6,101 nt of DNA from Thermotogaceae bacterium (GTDB taxonomy: Bacteria; Thermotogota; Thermotogae; B21-G9; HyVt-16): assembly GCA_011043375.1 (NCBI GenBank), contig DQYP01000113.1, positions 1 through 6,101 on the forward strand, given 5' to 3'. The notes below the pieces were generated by a model. That model saw nothing but the letters and a program-made list of their open reading frames with translations. It was not told where the DNA came from and made no database searches. The position numbers and the translations under genes are program-made. Shown in pieces: positions 1 to 5,786 of the stretch; the stretch's first letter is position 1; every line of letters starts with the position of its first letter.

Positions 1-1086
1 GTAGATGTTGTAACAACCGGAACCTTTGGAATCATGTGTTCTTCAGGGATATACTTTAACATTGGACATACAAAACCTAAGATTAAACTCGGTGGCGGAG
101 AGGTATATTTAAACGATGTTCAAGCTTACGCAGCCTATGCTGCTGCTGATGTTTTCTTAGGTGCCAATGCTTTACCTAAAGATGATCCAAGAAACAAAAA
201 TTATCCTGGTGAATTCTTGTACGGTGGCGCGCATGTAATTGAAGAGCTTGTAGCAGGTAAGAAAATTAGAATAACCGCACGAGCATATGGAACGGATTGC
301 TATCCACGAAAATTTCTTGATGCTTACATAACAATAAATGATTTGAATGAAGCGGTTTTATTCAACGTAAGAAATGGATATCAAAATTACAATGTAGCTG
401 TTAACACTTCGAATAGGACTATTTACACCTATCTTGGTATATTAAAACCAAATCTCGGGAACGCAAATTACAGCAGTGCCGGGCAATTATCTCCTCTCTT
501 AAATGACCCCTATTACAAAACTATTGGTTTGGGAACGAGAATTTTCCTTGGTGGTGGCGTTGGATATATCGCTTGGCAAGGTACTCAGCACAACCCAAAT
601 GTTGAGAGAACGGAAAGGGGTGTTCCAAAAGAAGGGGCCGGAACTTTAGCCGTGATCGGAGATTTGAAGCAAATGAGCCCTGAATGGCTACGGGGTGTTA
701 GTATGAAAGGTTATGGAGTTTCATTGGCAGTCGGCCTCGGAATACCGATCCCTGTTCTAAATGAAGAGATTGCCTTTTATACGTCCGTGAGTGACGAAGA
801 AATCTATGCTCCAATTGTGGACTATTCAACCACCTATCCAAACAGAGGTTCTGAAATCCTTGGATATGTAACGTACAAAGAACTTAGAAGTGGGAAGATC
901 AAAATACTCGGTAAGGAAGTTCCTACAGGTTCTCTCTCAAGTTATCCCAAAGCTCGGGAAATAGCAAAAATATTGAAGGATTGGATAGAAAGAGGAACTT
1001 TCCTTCTTACATCTCCTGTAGCGCCTCTGCCAAGTGTAGAATCGGGAATAGAGTTCAAACCATTTAGGGGTAAGGAGGTAGAATAG
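1..1086 (+). CDS. Homocysteine biosynthesis protein, HcyBio/DUF39 family (COG1900), 5' end missing
   Basis: The reading frame is open from base 1, so the true start is upstream; 361 codons are present and perhaps 30-45 N-terminal residues are missing. Family hallmarks (fragment numbering) are GGGEVYLNDVQAYA from residue 31, DDPRN followed by YPGEF near 61-75, GDLKQMSPEWLR at 220-231, and GIPIPVLNEEI at 247-257. Archaeal relatives (MA1821 of Methanosarcina acetivorans) are known from genetics to incorporate sulfide when homocysteine is made from aspartate semialdehyde, probably through a cysteine persulfide. Only two cysteines occur here, C13 (MCSSG) and C100 (TDCYPRKF), which makes them the candidate sulfur carriers. 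The protein ends soon after the core, with no C-terminal CBS pair as found in some archaeal members. It is probably cytosolic. It lies 1 nt from the ferredoxin-like gene that is its usual partner. The family call is firm; the enzymatic detail is transferred from methanogens. Confidence 0.93.
   Translation, partial: VDVVTTGTFGIMCSSGIYFNIGHTKPKIKLGGGEVYLNDVQAYAAYAAADVFLGANALPKDDPRNKNYPGEFLYGGAHVIEELVAGKKIRITARAYGTDCYPRKFLDAYITINDLNEAVLFNVRNGYQNYNVAVNTSNRTIYTYLGILKPNLGNANYSSAGQLSPLLNDPYYKTIGLGTRIFLGGGVGYIAWQGTQHNPNVERTERGVPKEGAGTLAVIGDLKQMSPEWLRGVSMKGYGVSLAVGLGIPIPVLNEEIAFYTSVSDEEIYAPIVDYSTTYPNRGSEILGYVTYKELRSGKIKILGKEVPTGSLSSYPKAREIAKILKDWIERGTFLLTSPVAPLPSVESGIEFKPFRGKEVE
1073..1078 (+). promoter_or_regulatory. 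Strong Shine-Dalgarno for the NIL/ferredoxin gene
   Basis: AGGAGG sits inside the last codons of the HcyBio gene, 9 nt before the ATG at 1088. It is the best ribosome site in the operon. It fixes the start of the second gene and suggests translational coupling, since the two genes are separated by one base. Confidence 0.8.
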
Positions 1087-1087
1087 A

Positions 1088-1495
1088 ATGAAGGTTGAAA
1101 GAGTTGTGCTCCATTTTCCAAAAGAGGTGGCTGACAAACCCGTTATAGTTAATCTTGTCAGAAAATATGACTTGAACTTCAACATATTGAAGGCAGCCAT
1201 AACACCTGATGAGGAAGGAATCATGGTTTTAGAAATATCCGGTGATGATGAAAAATTCTCAAAAGGGCTTGAATATTTAAAAGAAAATGGAATCAAAATA
1301 CAACCTCTCTCAAAAGATGTGGTATGGCTTCAAGAAAAATGCACTCATTGTGGTTATTGCGTCAGTTATTGCCCAACTGGGGCGTTGAGCAAAGACAAAA
1401 ATACGTATGTTGTGAGCTTCGATTCACAAAAATGCACAACTTGTGGAATTTGTGTTGAGATTTGTCCATTCAAGGCGATGGAAATCAGATTGTGA
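1088..1495 (+). CDS. NIL-domain [4Fe-4S] ferredoxin-like protein, partner in homocysteine biosynthesis
   Basis: This 135-residue protein has two parts. Residues 1-75 form a NIL domain, a small ferredoxin-like alpha/beta fold named for an Asn-Ile-Leu motif that is visible here as N32-I33-L34 in FNILKA. Residues 80-135 carry two classical [4Fe-4S] binding motifs: C85, C88, C91, C95-P and C116, C119, C122, C126-P. This matches the MA1822 type, which acts with the HcyBio/DUF39 protein in sulfide-dependent homocysteine formation. It presumably supplies electrons, or the clusters take part in sulfur transfer; which of these applies is not settled from sequence. There is no signal peptide or membrane segment, so it is cytosolic. 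The ATG is preceded by AGGAGG at 9 nt. The order HcyBio then NIL-ferredoxin is the conserved arrangement, which supports both calls. Confidence 0.95.
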   Translation: MKVERVVLHFPKEVADKPVIVNLVRKYDLNFNILKAAITPDEEGIMVLEISGDDEKFSKGLEYLKENGIKIQPLSKDVVWLQEKCTHCGYCVSYCPTGALSKDKNTYVVSFDSQKCTTCGICVEICPFKAMEIRL

Positions 1496-1497
1496 GG
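1494..1497 (+). promoter_or_regulatory. Ribosome site that selects the TTG start of the UPF0280 gene
   Basis: GAGG overlaps the TGA stop of the preceding gene and lies 9 nt before the TTG at 1507. The frame contains no early ATG, and translation from this TTG gives the expected family length, so the non-ATG start is favoured. Confidence 0.65.
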
Positions 1498-1506
1498 TAA
1501 TCAAAG

Positions 1507-2247
1507 TTGGAGAAAAAAGAATATGTTGAAAGATTCTACCGAAATTGGTGTGTCAAAGAAGAAGATATCCAATCTTATAATGTAAAATACAAAGAAAGCG
1601 ATCTGTTTATAAAAAGTGATAAAGATTTTTCCAAGGTAGTGGTAGATCTTCTTCGTGAGTTGCATAAAGATATCATCAATTATTCATCCATGGATCCAAG
1701 ATTTCTCAGAGCCCTTGAATACTATGAAACCGACATCCCAAAACCATATGTTGTTCAATTGATGTTTGATTCCGCGAAACGTTTCAACGTAGGTCCCATG
1801 GCTGCGGTTGCCGGTGCTATATCTCAGATTGTTGGCGAAAAACTTTCAGAATATTCTAATACAGTCATAATAGAGAACGGTGGGGACATCTTCATAAAAT
1901 CATATTCCGAAACAACCATTGGTATATTCGCTGGTGAGTCACCTTTCAGCGAGAGAATCGGTATAAAAATAGCACCTACTTTTGAAAGTTCCATAGGAAT
2001 CTGTACTTCCTCGGGAACGGTTGGGCCTTCTAAAAGTTTTGGTATTGCCGATGCGGCCGTAATTTTGGCGGAAAGAGCTGCGTTAGCAGATGCCGCTGCC
2101 ACAGCACTCGGAAATCTTGTCCAGATGAAAACAGATATTAAAGAATTATTGGAGGATTTTGTAAATAAACACAAGTTGATAGGTGGTATGATAATTAGAG
2201 GAACTGAATTGGCAGTTTACAAAGTGGAGATACTAAAAATAAGCTGA
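1507..2247 (+). CDS. UPF0280 / ApbE-like protein (COG2122), sulfide assimilation accessory factor
   Basis: This 246-residue protein matches the usual length of UPF0280 when read from TTG 1507, behind GAGG at 9 nt. Recognisable blocks are FNVGPMAAVAGAISQ at 93-107, ENGGDIFI at 123-130, GIFAGESPFSERIGIKI at 139-155, GICTSSGTVGPS at 164-175, ADAAVILAERAALADAAATA at 181-200 and GGMIIRG at 226-232. The fold resembles ApbE flavin transferases. C166, in GICTSSGT, is the conserved cysteine; C15 is the only other one. The methanogen relative MA1715 is reported to be needed for efficient sulfide assimilation into homocysteine and cysteine, so a sulfur-handling role is likely. Its place directly after the HcyBio and NIL-ferredoxin genes (11-nt gap) completes that set. 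No flavin or substrate specificity can be read from the sequence. An unrelated ApbE-like role is possible but less likely here. Confidence 0.92.
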   Translation: MEKKEYVERFYRNWCVKEEDIQSYNVKYKESDLFIKSDKDFSKVVVDLLRELHKDIINYSSMDPRFLRALEYYETDIPKPYVVQLMFDSAKRFNVGPMAAVAGAISQIVGEKLSEYSNTVIIENGGDIFIKSYSETTIGIFAGESPFSERIGIKIAPTFESSIGICTSSGTVGPSKSFGIADAAVILAERAALADAAATALGNLVQMKTDIKELLEDFVNKHKLIGGMIIRGTELAVYKVEILKIS

Positions 2248-2280
2248 GATACAAAGCAGTGGAGAAAAGAGGTAATTCAA

Positions 2281-3027
2281 ATGCTTGAATTGATTGATAT
2301 TAAACTGGAAAGAGAGAACAGGAAGGTTTTAAAAGGAATTTCTGCAAAATTCGAGGATAGAAAGATTTATGCGATCTTGGGAAACAATGGTGTTGGAAAA
2401 TCTACGCTTGCTTATATAATCATGGGTTTGGAATCGTACAGAGACCATGAAGGTGAAATAATATTCGATGGTAAAAAGATAAATGAAAAATCCGTTAGTG
2501 AAAGAGCTAAACTTGGAATAACACTTGTTTGGCAAGAACCTGCACGTTTCGAAGGGTTAACGGTCAAAGAATACTTGACACTCGGTAGTAAAAAAAGGTT
2601 TTCTGAAATGGAATTGTTAGAAGCTTTGAGAATAGTAGGTTTATCGGGAGATTATCTGTATAGATTTGCTGATAATTCTCTGAGTGGTGGCGAGAGAAAA
2701 AGGATAGAACTGGCATCAATACTGCTTCTGAACCCCAAATTTGTAGTGTTAGATGAGCCTGATTCGGGTATAGACATAATATCTACCAATATGATTGAGG
2801 AAGTTTTAAGAAAATTGAAGAACGCTGGAGCGACCTTACTGGTGATAACCCACAGGGAAGAAATAGCAAAAATGGCAGATGAAGCTTATCTGATGTGTGA
2901 TGGTGAATTTCTTGAAAGTGGGACAGTAGACAAGATAATAGAGTTCTACAAGAGTCACTGTGATAATTGCAACCATATAAACAAACCAGAAGAAGGTGAG
3001 TTGAGTGTTAGAAACAAGGTACGATAA
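2281..3027 (+). CDS. sufC: SufC-type Fe-S cluster assembly ATPase
   Basis: This 248-residue ABC ATPase powers Fe-S cluster assembly together with SufB. All nucleotide-binding elements are present: Walker A GNNGVGKST 34-42, Q-loop Q85 in WQEP, signature LSGGERKR 134-141, Walker B FVVLDEP 154-160 with E159 catalytic, D-loop SGID 162-165, and switch H191 in THREE. SGGERKRIE, DEPDSGID and the closely following sufB mark it as SufC, not a transporter ATPase; there is no membrane partner. The ATG has GAGG 8 nt upstream. The C-terminus (about 205-248) carries HCDNCNH, with C207 and C210, a possible metal-binding tail not seen in E. coli SufC. The last 23 nt overlap sufB in another frame. With its partner it resembles the two-gene SUF-like minimal system described for archaea and anaerobes; no sufS, sufU or sufE is nearby. 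Confidence 0.93.
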   Translation: MLELIDIKLERENRKVLKGISAKFEDRKIYAILGNNGVGKSTLAYIIMGLESYRDHEGEIIFDGKKINEKSVSERAKLGITLVWQEPARFEGLTVKEYLTLGSKKRFSEMELLEALRIVGLSGDYLYRFADNSLSGGERKRIELASILLLNPKFVVLDEPDSGIDIISTNMIEEVLRKLKNAGATLLVITHREEIAKMADEAYLMCDGEFLESGTVDKIIEFYKSHCDNCNHINKPEEGELSVRNKVR

Positions 3028-3961
3028 GGAGTTCGAAGCTCTTGCAAAGTATTATGAAAAAAGTGGTGGGGATGTTTCAAAACTTCTTGATAAGAGGGTT
3101 GTTTCAATAATCGTGAGCGGTAACCAAATAATCGGTAGAAATACAGTTCCAGGTGTAAAAATAGAATCCGAGGAAATTGAAAATGGAGTCAAGATATATT
3201 TGGAAATAGAAGACAATGTGTCGATAGAAAATCCAATACATTTGTGTACCGGGTATTTAAAACCAGAAGGTGTACAAGTTGTGCTTATTGATACTAAAAT
3301 TGGTAAGAATTCCAAAGCGGAGTTTCTTTCTCATTGTGTTTTTCCCAGAGGGAAAAAATTCACTCACCGAATGATTTCAAACATCGAAATTGGCGAAAAT
3401 TCAAGTCTTTCATACGAAGATGTTCACTTTCATAGCGAAGATGGGGGAGTAACTGTCGAAGCAATTTACAATGCAAGACTCTCGAAAAATGCAAAATATG
3501 ATAACACTTTTCACCTGACAAAAACACGTGTTGGAAAATTGAAAGTCAATATGAATGTAGATCTTGGAGAATATGCGTCCGCATACATTGAATCCAAAGT
3601 TTATGAGAAAAAAGATGATGTTGTTGAAATAATCGAAACGTTAAATCTTAATGGTCAGCATTCATCAGGTATAGCAAAAACTGTTGTGTTCTCCACAGAT
3701 GAAAGTTCTGCCAAAATAATAAACAAAGCATATGGAAACGCTCCATATTCGAAGGGACATATAGAATGTAACGAGATAGTCAAAGGTGAAAATGTGAGAG
3801 TAGGAACCATACCAGAATTGTATGTAAAAGATGAAAAAGCGGAGCTAACCCACGAAGCTTCTATCGGAAGGATAAATTCCAAACAATTGGAAACCCTTAT
3901 GGCAAAAGGATTGGGTGAGGAGGAAGCTACTGAGTTGATCATAAGGGGTATGCTGAAATAA
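3005..3961 (+). CDS. sufB: SufB-type Fe-S cluster scaffold protein (short SufBD family member)
   Basis: This 318-residue SufBD-family protein contains little beyond the beta-helix core and C-terminal helices; E. coli SufB is near 495 residues. It would form the scaffold of a SufBC-type complex, probably as a homodimer since no sufD is present. Family marks are GHIECNEIV (251-259), LTHEASIGRI (281-290) and the C-terminal helix GLGEEEATELIIRGML. C255 and E284 are 29 residues apart, the spacing of the functionally essential E. coli SufB C405 and E434, which favours SufB over SufD. Other cysteines are C81 and C111. The start is GTG 3005, inside sufC, with AAGGTGAG just upstream; TTG 3001, one base out of this frame, is not usable. 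The 23-nt overlap implies translational coupling and fixed stoichiometry. The family is certain; the naming as SufB (or SmsB) is inference. Confidence 0.92.
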   Translation: MLETRYDKEFEALAKYYEKSGGDVSKLLDKRVVSIIVSGNQIIGRNTVPGVKIESEEIENGVKIYLEIEDNVSIENPIHLCTGYLKPEGVQVVLIDTKIGKNSKAEFLSHCVFPRGKKFTHRMISNIEIGENSSLSYEDVHFHSEDGGVTVEAIYNARLSKNAKYDNTFHLTKTRVGKLKVNMNVDLGEYASAYIESKVYEKKDDVVEIIETLNLNGQHSSGIAKTVVFSTDESSAKIINKAYGNAPYSKGHIECNEIVKGENVRVGTIPELYVKDEKAELTHEASIGRINSKQLETLMAKGLGEEEATELIIRGMLK

Positions 3962-3978
3962 AGGAGAGAATCTAAAGA

Positions 3979-4818
3979 ATGGAGATCGTTTTTTTAGGAA
4001 CAGCTGCATTCGAAGGATACCCGAATCCATTCTGTAATGGTGAACATTGTTTATCGGCGATCTCATCCTCAAAAAATATTGATAAAAGATTGCGTTCCGC
4101 TGTGTTGATAGACAACAGAGTATTAATAGACTTTGGTCCCGATATAGTCGCATCTTCTCAGAAACTCGGTTTGAATCTTTCGAAAGTTGAGTTACTTTTG
4201 ATAACCCATTCTCATGAAGATCATTTATATATACCGAATTTCGCAATGAGACAAAGAGCTTTTAACAACAAATTCGATGAGCTAATTGATATGACTGTGA
4301 TGGCAAGTGACGATGTTATGAAAAAAATCATTGAAAGTGAATACAGTGTCGATGCAAAGCTGATATTAAAACCAGTTGCTCCTTTTAAAACTTATGAATT
4401 CGGAGAATATGAAATAACACCGGTTCCAGCCAATCATTACGTAGGAGAGAATGAAAAAGGTTTGCTCTACTTGATACAAAAGGACAGTAAAACCTTATTT
4501 TATGCTACTGACACAGGACCATTCGATAACCTCTATGCTGAAAATTTGAAAAACAAGGTAAATTTAAATAAGATAGATCTTTTAATTTTAGATGCAACTT
4601 TGGGATTTACACAATCCGAATATTTGGGACATAACACTTATGAAAGCTTTTTACAAACGCTCTCTATTTTGAAAACCCACGATCTTCTCGATGATTCTTC
4701 TACAATAGTAGCCCATCACTTTTCACATCATCATAATCCTAATTTTCACGAATTACAAGAATTGTATTCAAGGGAAAATATTTTAGTTTCATACGATGGG
4801 ATGAAGATAAAGGTTTGA
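3979..4818 (+). CDS. Metallo-beta-lactamase-fold hydrolase, PhnP-like (COG1235)
   Basis: This 279-residue protein belongs to the metallo-beta-lactamase superfamily. Metal ligands are visible: THSHEDH 76-82 (H77, H79, D81, H82), H143 in ANHY, D178 in YATDTG, and H246/H247 in AHHFSHHH. The N-terminus, GTAAFEGYPNPFCNGEHC, resembles PhnP-like enzymes, which open with GT-A/G and a Cys cluster for a structural zinc. Here C19 and C24 remain and the middle cysteine position is glycine. PhnP acts on phosphoribosyl cyclic phosphates, but no phn genes are present, so the substrate is unknown; a phosphodiesterase is the best guess. GGAG at 3963-3966 lies 12 nt before ATG 3979, a little long. It follows sufB by 17 nt and is the last gene of the operon, so a link to sulfur or Fe-S metabolism is possible but unproven. 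Confidence 0.85.
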   Translation: MEIVFLGTAAFEGYPNPFCNGEHCLSAISSSKNIDKRLRSAVLIDNRVLIDFGPDIVASSQKLGLNLSKVELLLITHSHEDHLYIPNFAMRQRAFNNKFDELIDMTVMASDDVMKKIIESEYSVDAKLILKPVAPFKTYEFGEYEITPVPANHYVGENEKGLLYLIQKDSKTLFYATDTGPFDNLYAENLKNKVNLNKIDLLILDATLGFTQSEYLGHNTYESFLQTLSILKTHDLLDDSSTIVAHHFSHHHNPNFHELQELYSRENILVSYDGMKIKV

Positions 4819-4820
4819 TT

Positions 4821-4841
4821 TATTTTCTTGCCTTGAAAATA
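4821..4841 (+). terminator. Possible weak terminator after the operon
   Basis: TATTTTC (4821-4827) and GAAAATA (4835-4841) form a 7-bp stem around a 7-nt loop, 3 nt after the stop of the hydrolase gene. The stem is AT-rich and the downstream T-rich stretch (4846-4858) is interrupted, so this is a weak intrinsic terminator at best. It is the only candidate at the end of the operon. Confidence 0.3.
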
Positions 4842-4991
4842 GTAGTTTCCTCATTTTACAGAATATAAGCAAGAAAGCTCATCCCATTCATGAGATTGGA
4901 ATGAATTGTTTTTCAACATGCTATAACCACATGTTCATTTAAGTTTCTTAACGAACAAAAGACAAAAGTAAGAATACAAGGATTTAAGAAA

Positions 4992-5160
4992 GTGTTTGGG
5001 GTTCTCGGAGGGCACCAAATACCAAAAGATGCAGAAATAGCAAATGCATATCTTGTTAGAAAACCAAGCGGGATATGTTTACACGTTGTATGCTATGTTG
5101 ACAAAGACAAATACAAATTCATATGGGAACATCCTGTAACTAAACACGGTAAGATAAAAA
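4992..5160 (+). pseudogene. tnpB fragment, upstream frame (wedge region before RuvC-I)
   Basis: This is the part of the remnant that reads FGVLGGHQIPKDAEIANAYL and then VRKPSG, followed by CYVDKDKYKFIWEHP. It corresponds to the domain just before the first RuvC motif in TnpB. GTG 4992 could serve formally as a start but has no ribosome site and sits mid-domain. The same frame is open upstream to 4902 with further TnpB-like residues, so 4992 is not a real gene start. After the A7 run this frame turns into unrelated Lys/Arg-rich residues until a stop at 5301-5303. Confidence 0.6.
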
Positions 5161-5541
5161 AAGGCAATGGCAAAACCAGTAGGTGTAGACTTCAAACCAA
5201 ATGGCATAGTGCTATCAAACGGAATGAAACTTCAGCTAAGGATAGAAGAAACATCGAGATTGAAAAAACTACAAAGAAAACTTGCCAGACAAAAATGCGG
5301 TAGCCATAGCTATGAGAAAACAAAAGAGAAAATTCAGCTTGAATATGAAAAAATCAAGAACAAAAGAATATATGATACTATCTACTATCAAGACGAAAAC
5401 ATAAAATCTTGGCACAAAAGTCGAAAAAGCAACTTAAATTTTTCAAAATCTATCCAATACAGTGCGGTAGGAGTTATTCTGCGAAGACTAAAGAATAACC
5501 TTCGTGCTCCTACTGTACAAAAGGAATCCTATCTCCTTCAG

Positions 5542-5564
5542 GGAATTGGGAAGACGTCAATTCC
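5542..5564 (+). repeat. Hairpin at the end of the tnpB remnant, candidate IS right-end structure
   Basis: GGAATTG (5542-5548) and CAATTCC (5558-5564) form a perfect 7-bp stem around the 9-nt loop GGAAGACGT. IS200/IS605 elements carry a subterminal hairpin at their right end, just after or overlapping the tnpB stop, and the guide (omega) RNA is made from this zone. Position and shape fit a right-end relic. No matching left end or flanking target was found. Confidence 0.4.
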
Positions 5565-5620
5565 ATTGATCATCTTCATATTTCATTGTCATGTAATCTA
5601 AGAATAACGTTCGATAATTT

Positions 5621-5649
5621 TTGACATAATTTTTCATTTGGTATACAAT
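5621..5649 (+). promoter_or_regulatory. Sigma-70-like promoter
   Basis: TTGACA (5621-5626) is a perfect -35 box and TACAAT (5644-5649) is a 5-of-6 match to the -10 box, with the optimal 17-nt spacer. An alternative -10, TATACA at 5642, has a 15-nt spacer. Transcription would start near 5656 and run toward the GH42 gene, giving a leader of about 340 nt. It is the only strong promoter I see between the operon and the glycosidase gene. Palindromes overlap the -10 box and start point, suggesting repressor control. Confidence 0.65.
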
Positions 5650-5684
5650 TCAAATGAATTTGTATATACAAACTCATTCGAATG
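5633..5684. promoter_or_regulatory. Cluster of overlapping palindromes at the promoter, candidate operator
   Basis: Three symmetric elements lie side by side. TTCATTTG (5633-5640) pairs with CAAATGAA (5651-5658) around 10 nt. TTTGTATATACAAA (5659-5672) is a perfect 14-bp palindrome. CATTCGAATG (5675-5684) is a perfect 10-bp palindrome. A competing fold pairs ATACAATTC (5643-5651) with GAATTTGTAT (5656-5665) with a one-base bulge. Together they cover the -10 box, start site and first 30 transcribed bases, as repressor operators often do. The regulator is unknown; LacI- or ROK-type sugar repressors would fit the glycosidase context but no such gene is in view. Confidence 0.45.
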
Positions 5685-5786
5685 TTTGATAGTGTCAACT
5701 GATAGTGATGTATTCGATAGATTAGAAATAGCAGATGAATATTATTGAAGTCTTTGAAAGGTCTAAAAAGTATCAGTGATGGGGAA

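Larger units (their letters stand above)
4902..5601 (+). pseudogene. tnpB: Decayed tnpB (IS200/IS605-type transposon-associated RNA-guided nuclease)
   Basis: Two frames together make a broken TnpB. Frame A is open from ATG 4902; TnpB similarity starts near 4941 (KFLNEQKTKVRIQGFKK), continues through HQIPKDAEIANAYLVRKPSG, and stops making sense after about 5156. Frame B continues from about 5158 with KPVGVDF (RuvC-I Asp at 5188-5190), RLKKLQRKLARQ, EYEKIKNKR, YYQDENIKSWHK (RuvC-II Glu at 5395-5397) and YSAVGVILRRLKN. The frame change falls at an A7 run, 5156-5162; one A fewer would rejoin the frames. Some 110 N-terminal residues appear absent. About 15-20 residues seem to be missing between KNKR and the YQDEN motif. 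The CxxC zinc ribbon and RuvC-III Asp are gone, replaced after APTV by a tail resembling the C-terminal end of such proteins. No tnpA is present. The product cannot be an active nuclease. ATG 4902 is only the frame limit; the left boundary of the element is not identifiable. Confidence 0.85.

Noticed and set aside
937..1296. A 119-codon minus-strand frame across the HcyBio/NIL-ferredoxin junction
   Set aside because: Aromatic-rich composition of an antisense shadow; the + strand carries two firm genes there.
1824..2174. A 116-codon minus-strand frame inside the UPF0280 gene
   Set aside because: Antisense of the conserved Ala-rich block; no independent coding evidence.
2248..2280. A separate promoter for sufC in the 33-nt gap
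   Set aside because: The gap holds only a ribosome site; no -35/-10 pair with sensible spacing was found there.
3845..4246. A 133-codon minus-strand frame across the sufB-hydrolase junction
   Set aside because: It lies opposite two well-supported genes and has no recognisable protein features.
4878..4935. Short hairpins CTCAT/ATGAG (4878-4894) and AACATG/CATGTT (4915-4935) as an IS left end
   Set aside because: Stems of 5-6 bp in AT-rich DNA are expected by chance, the second lies within the open TnpB frame, and no boundary or matching right-end sequence supports them.
5654..5689. A tiny frame beginning ATG 5654 near the predicted transcription start (11 codons) as a leader peptide
   Set aside because: No ribosome site, no tell-tale codon run, and the sequence is better explained as part of the palindromes.
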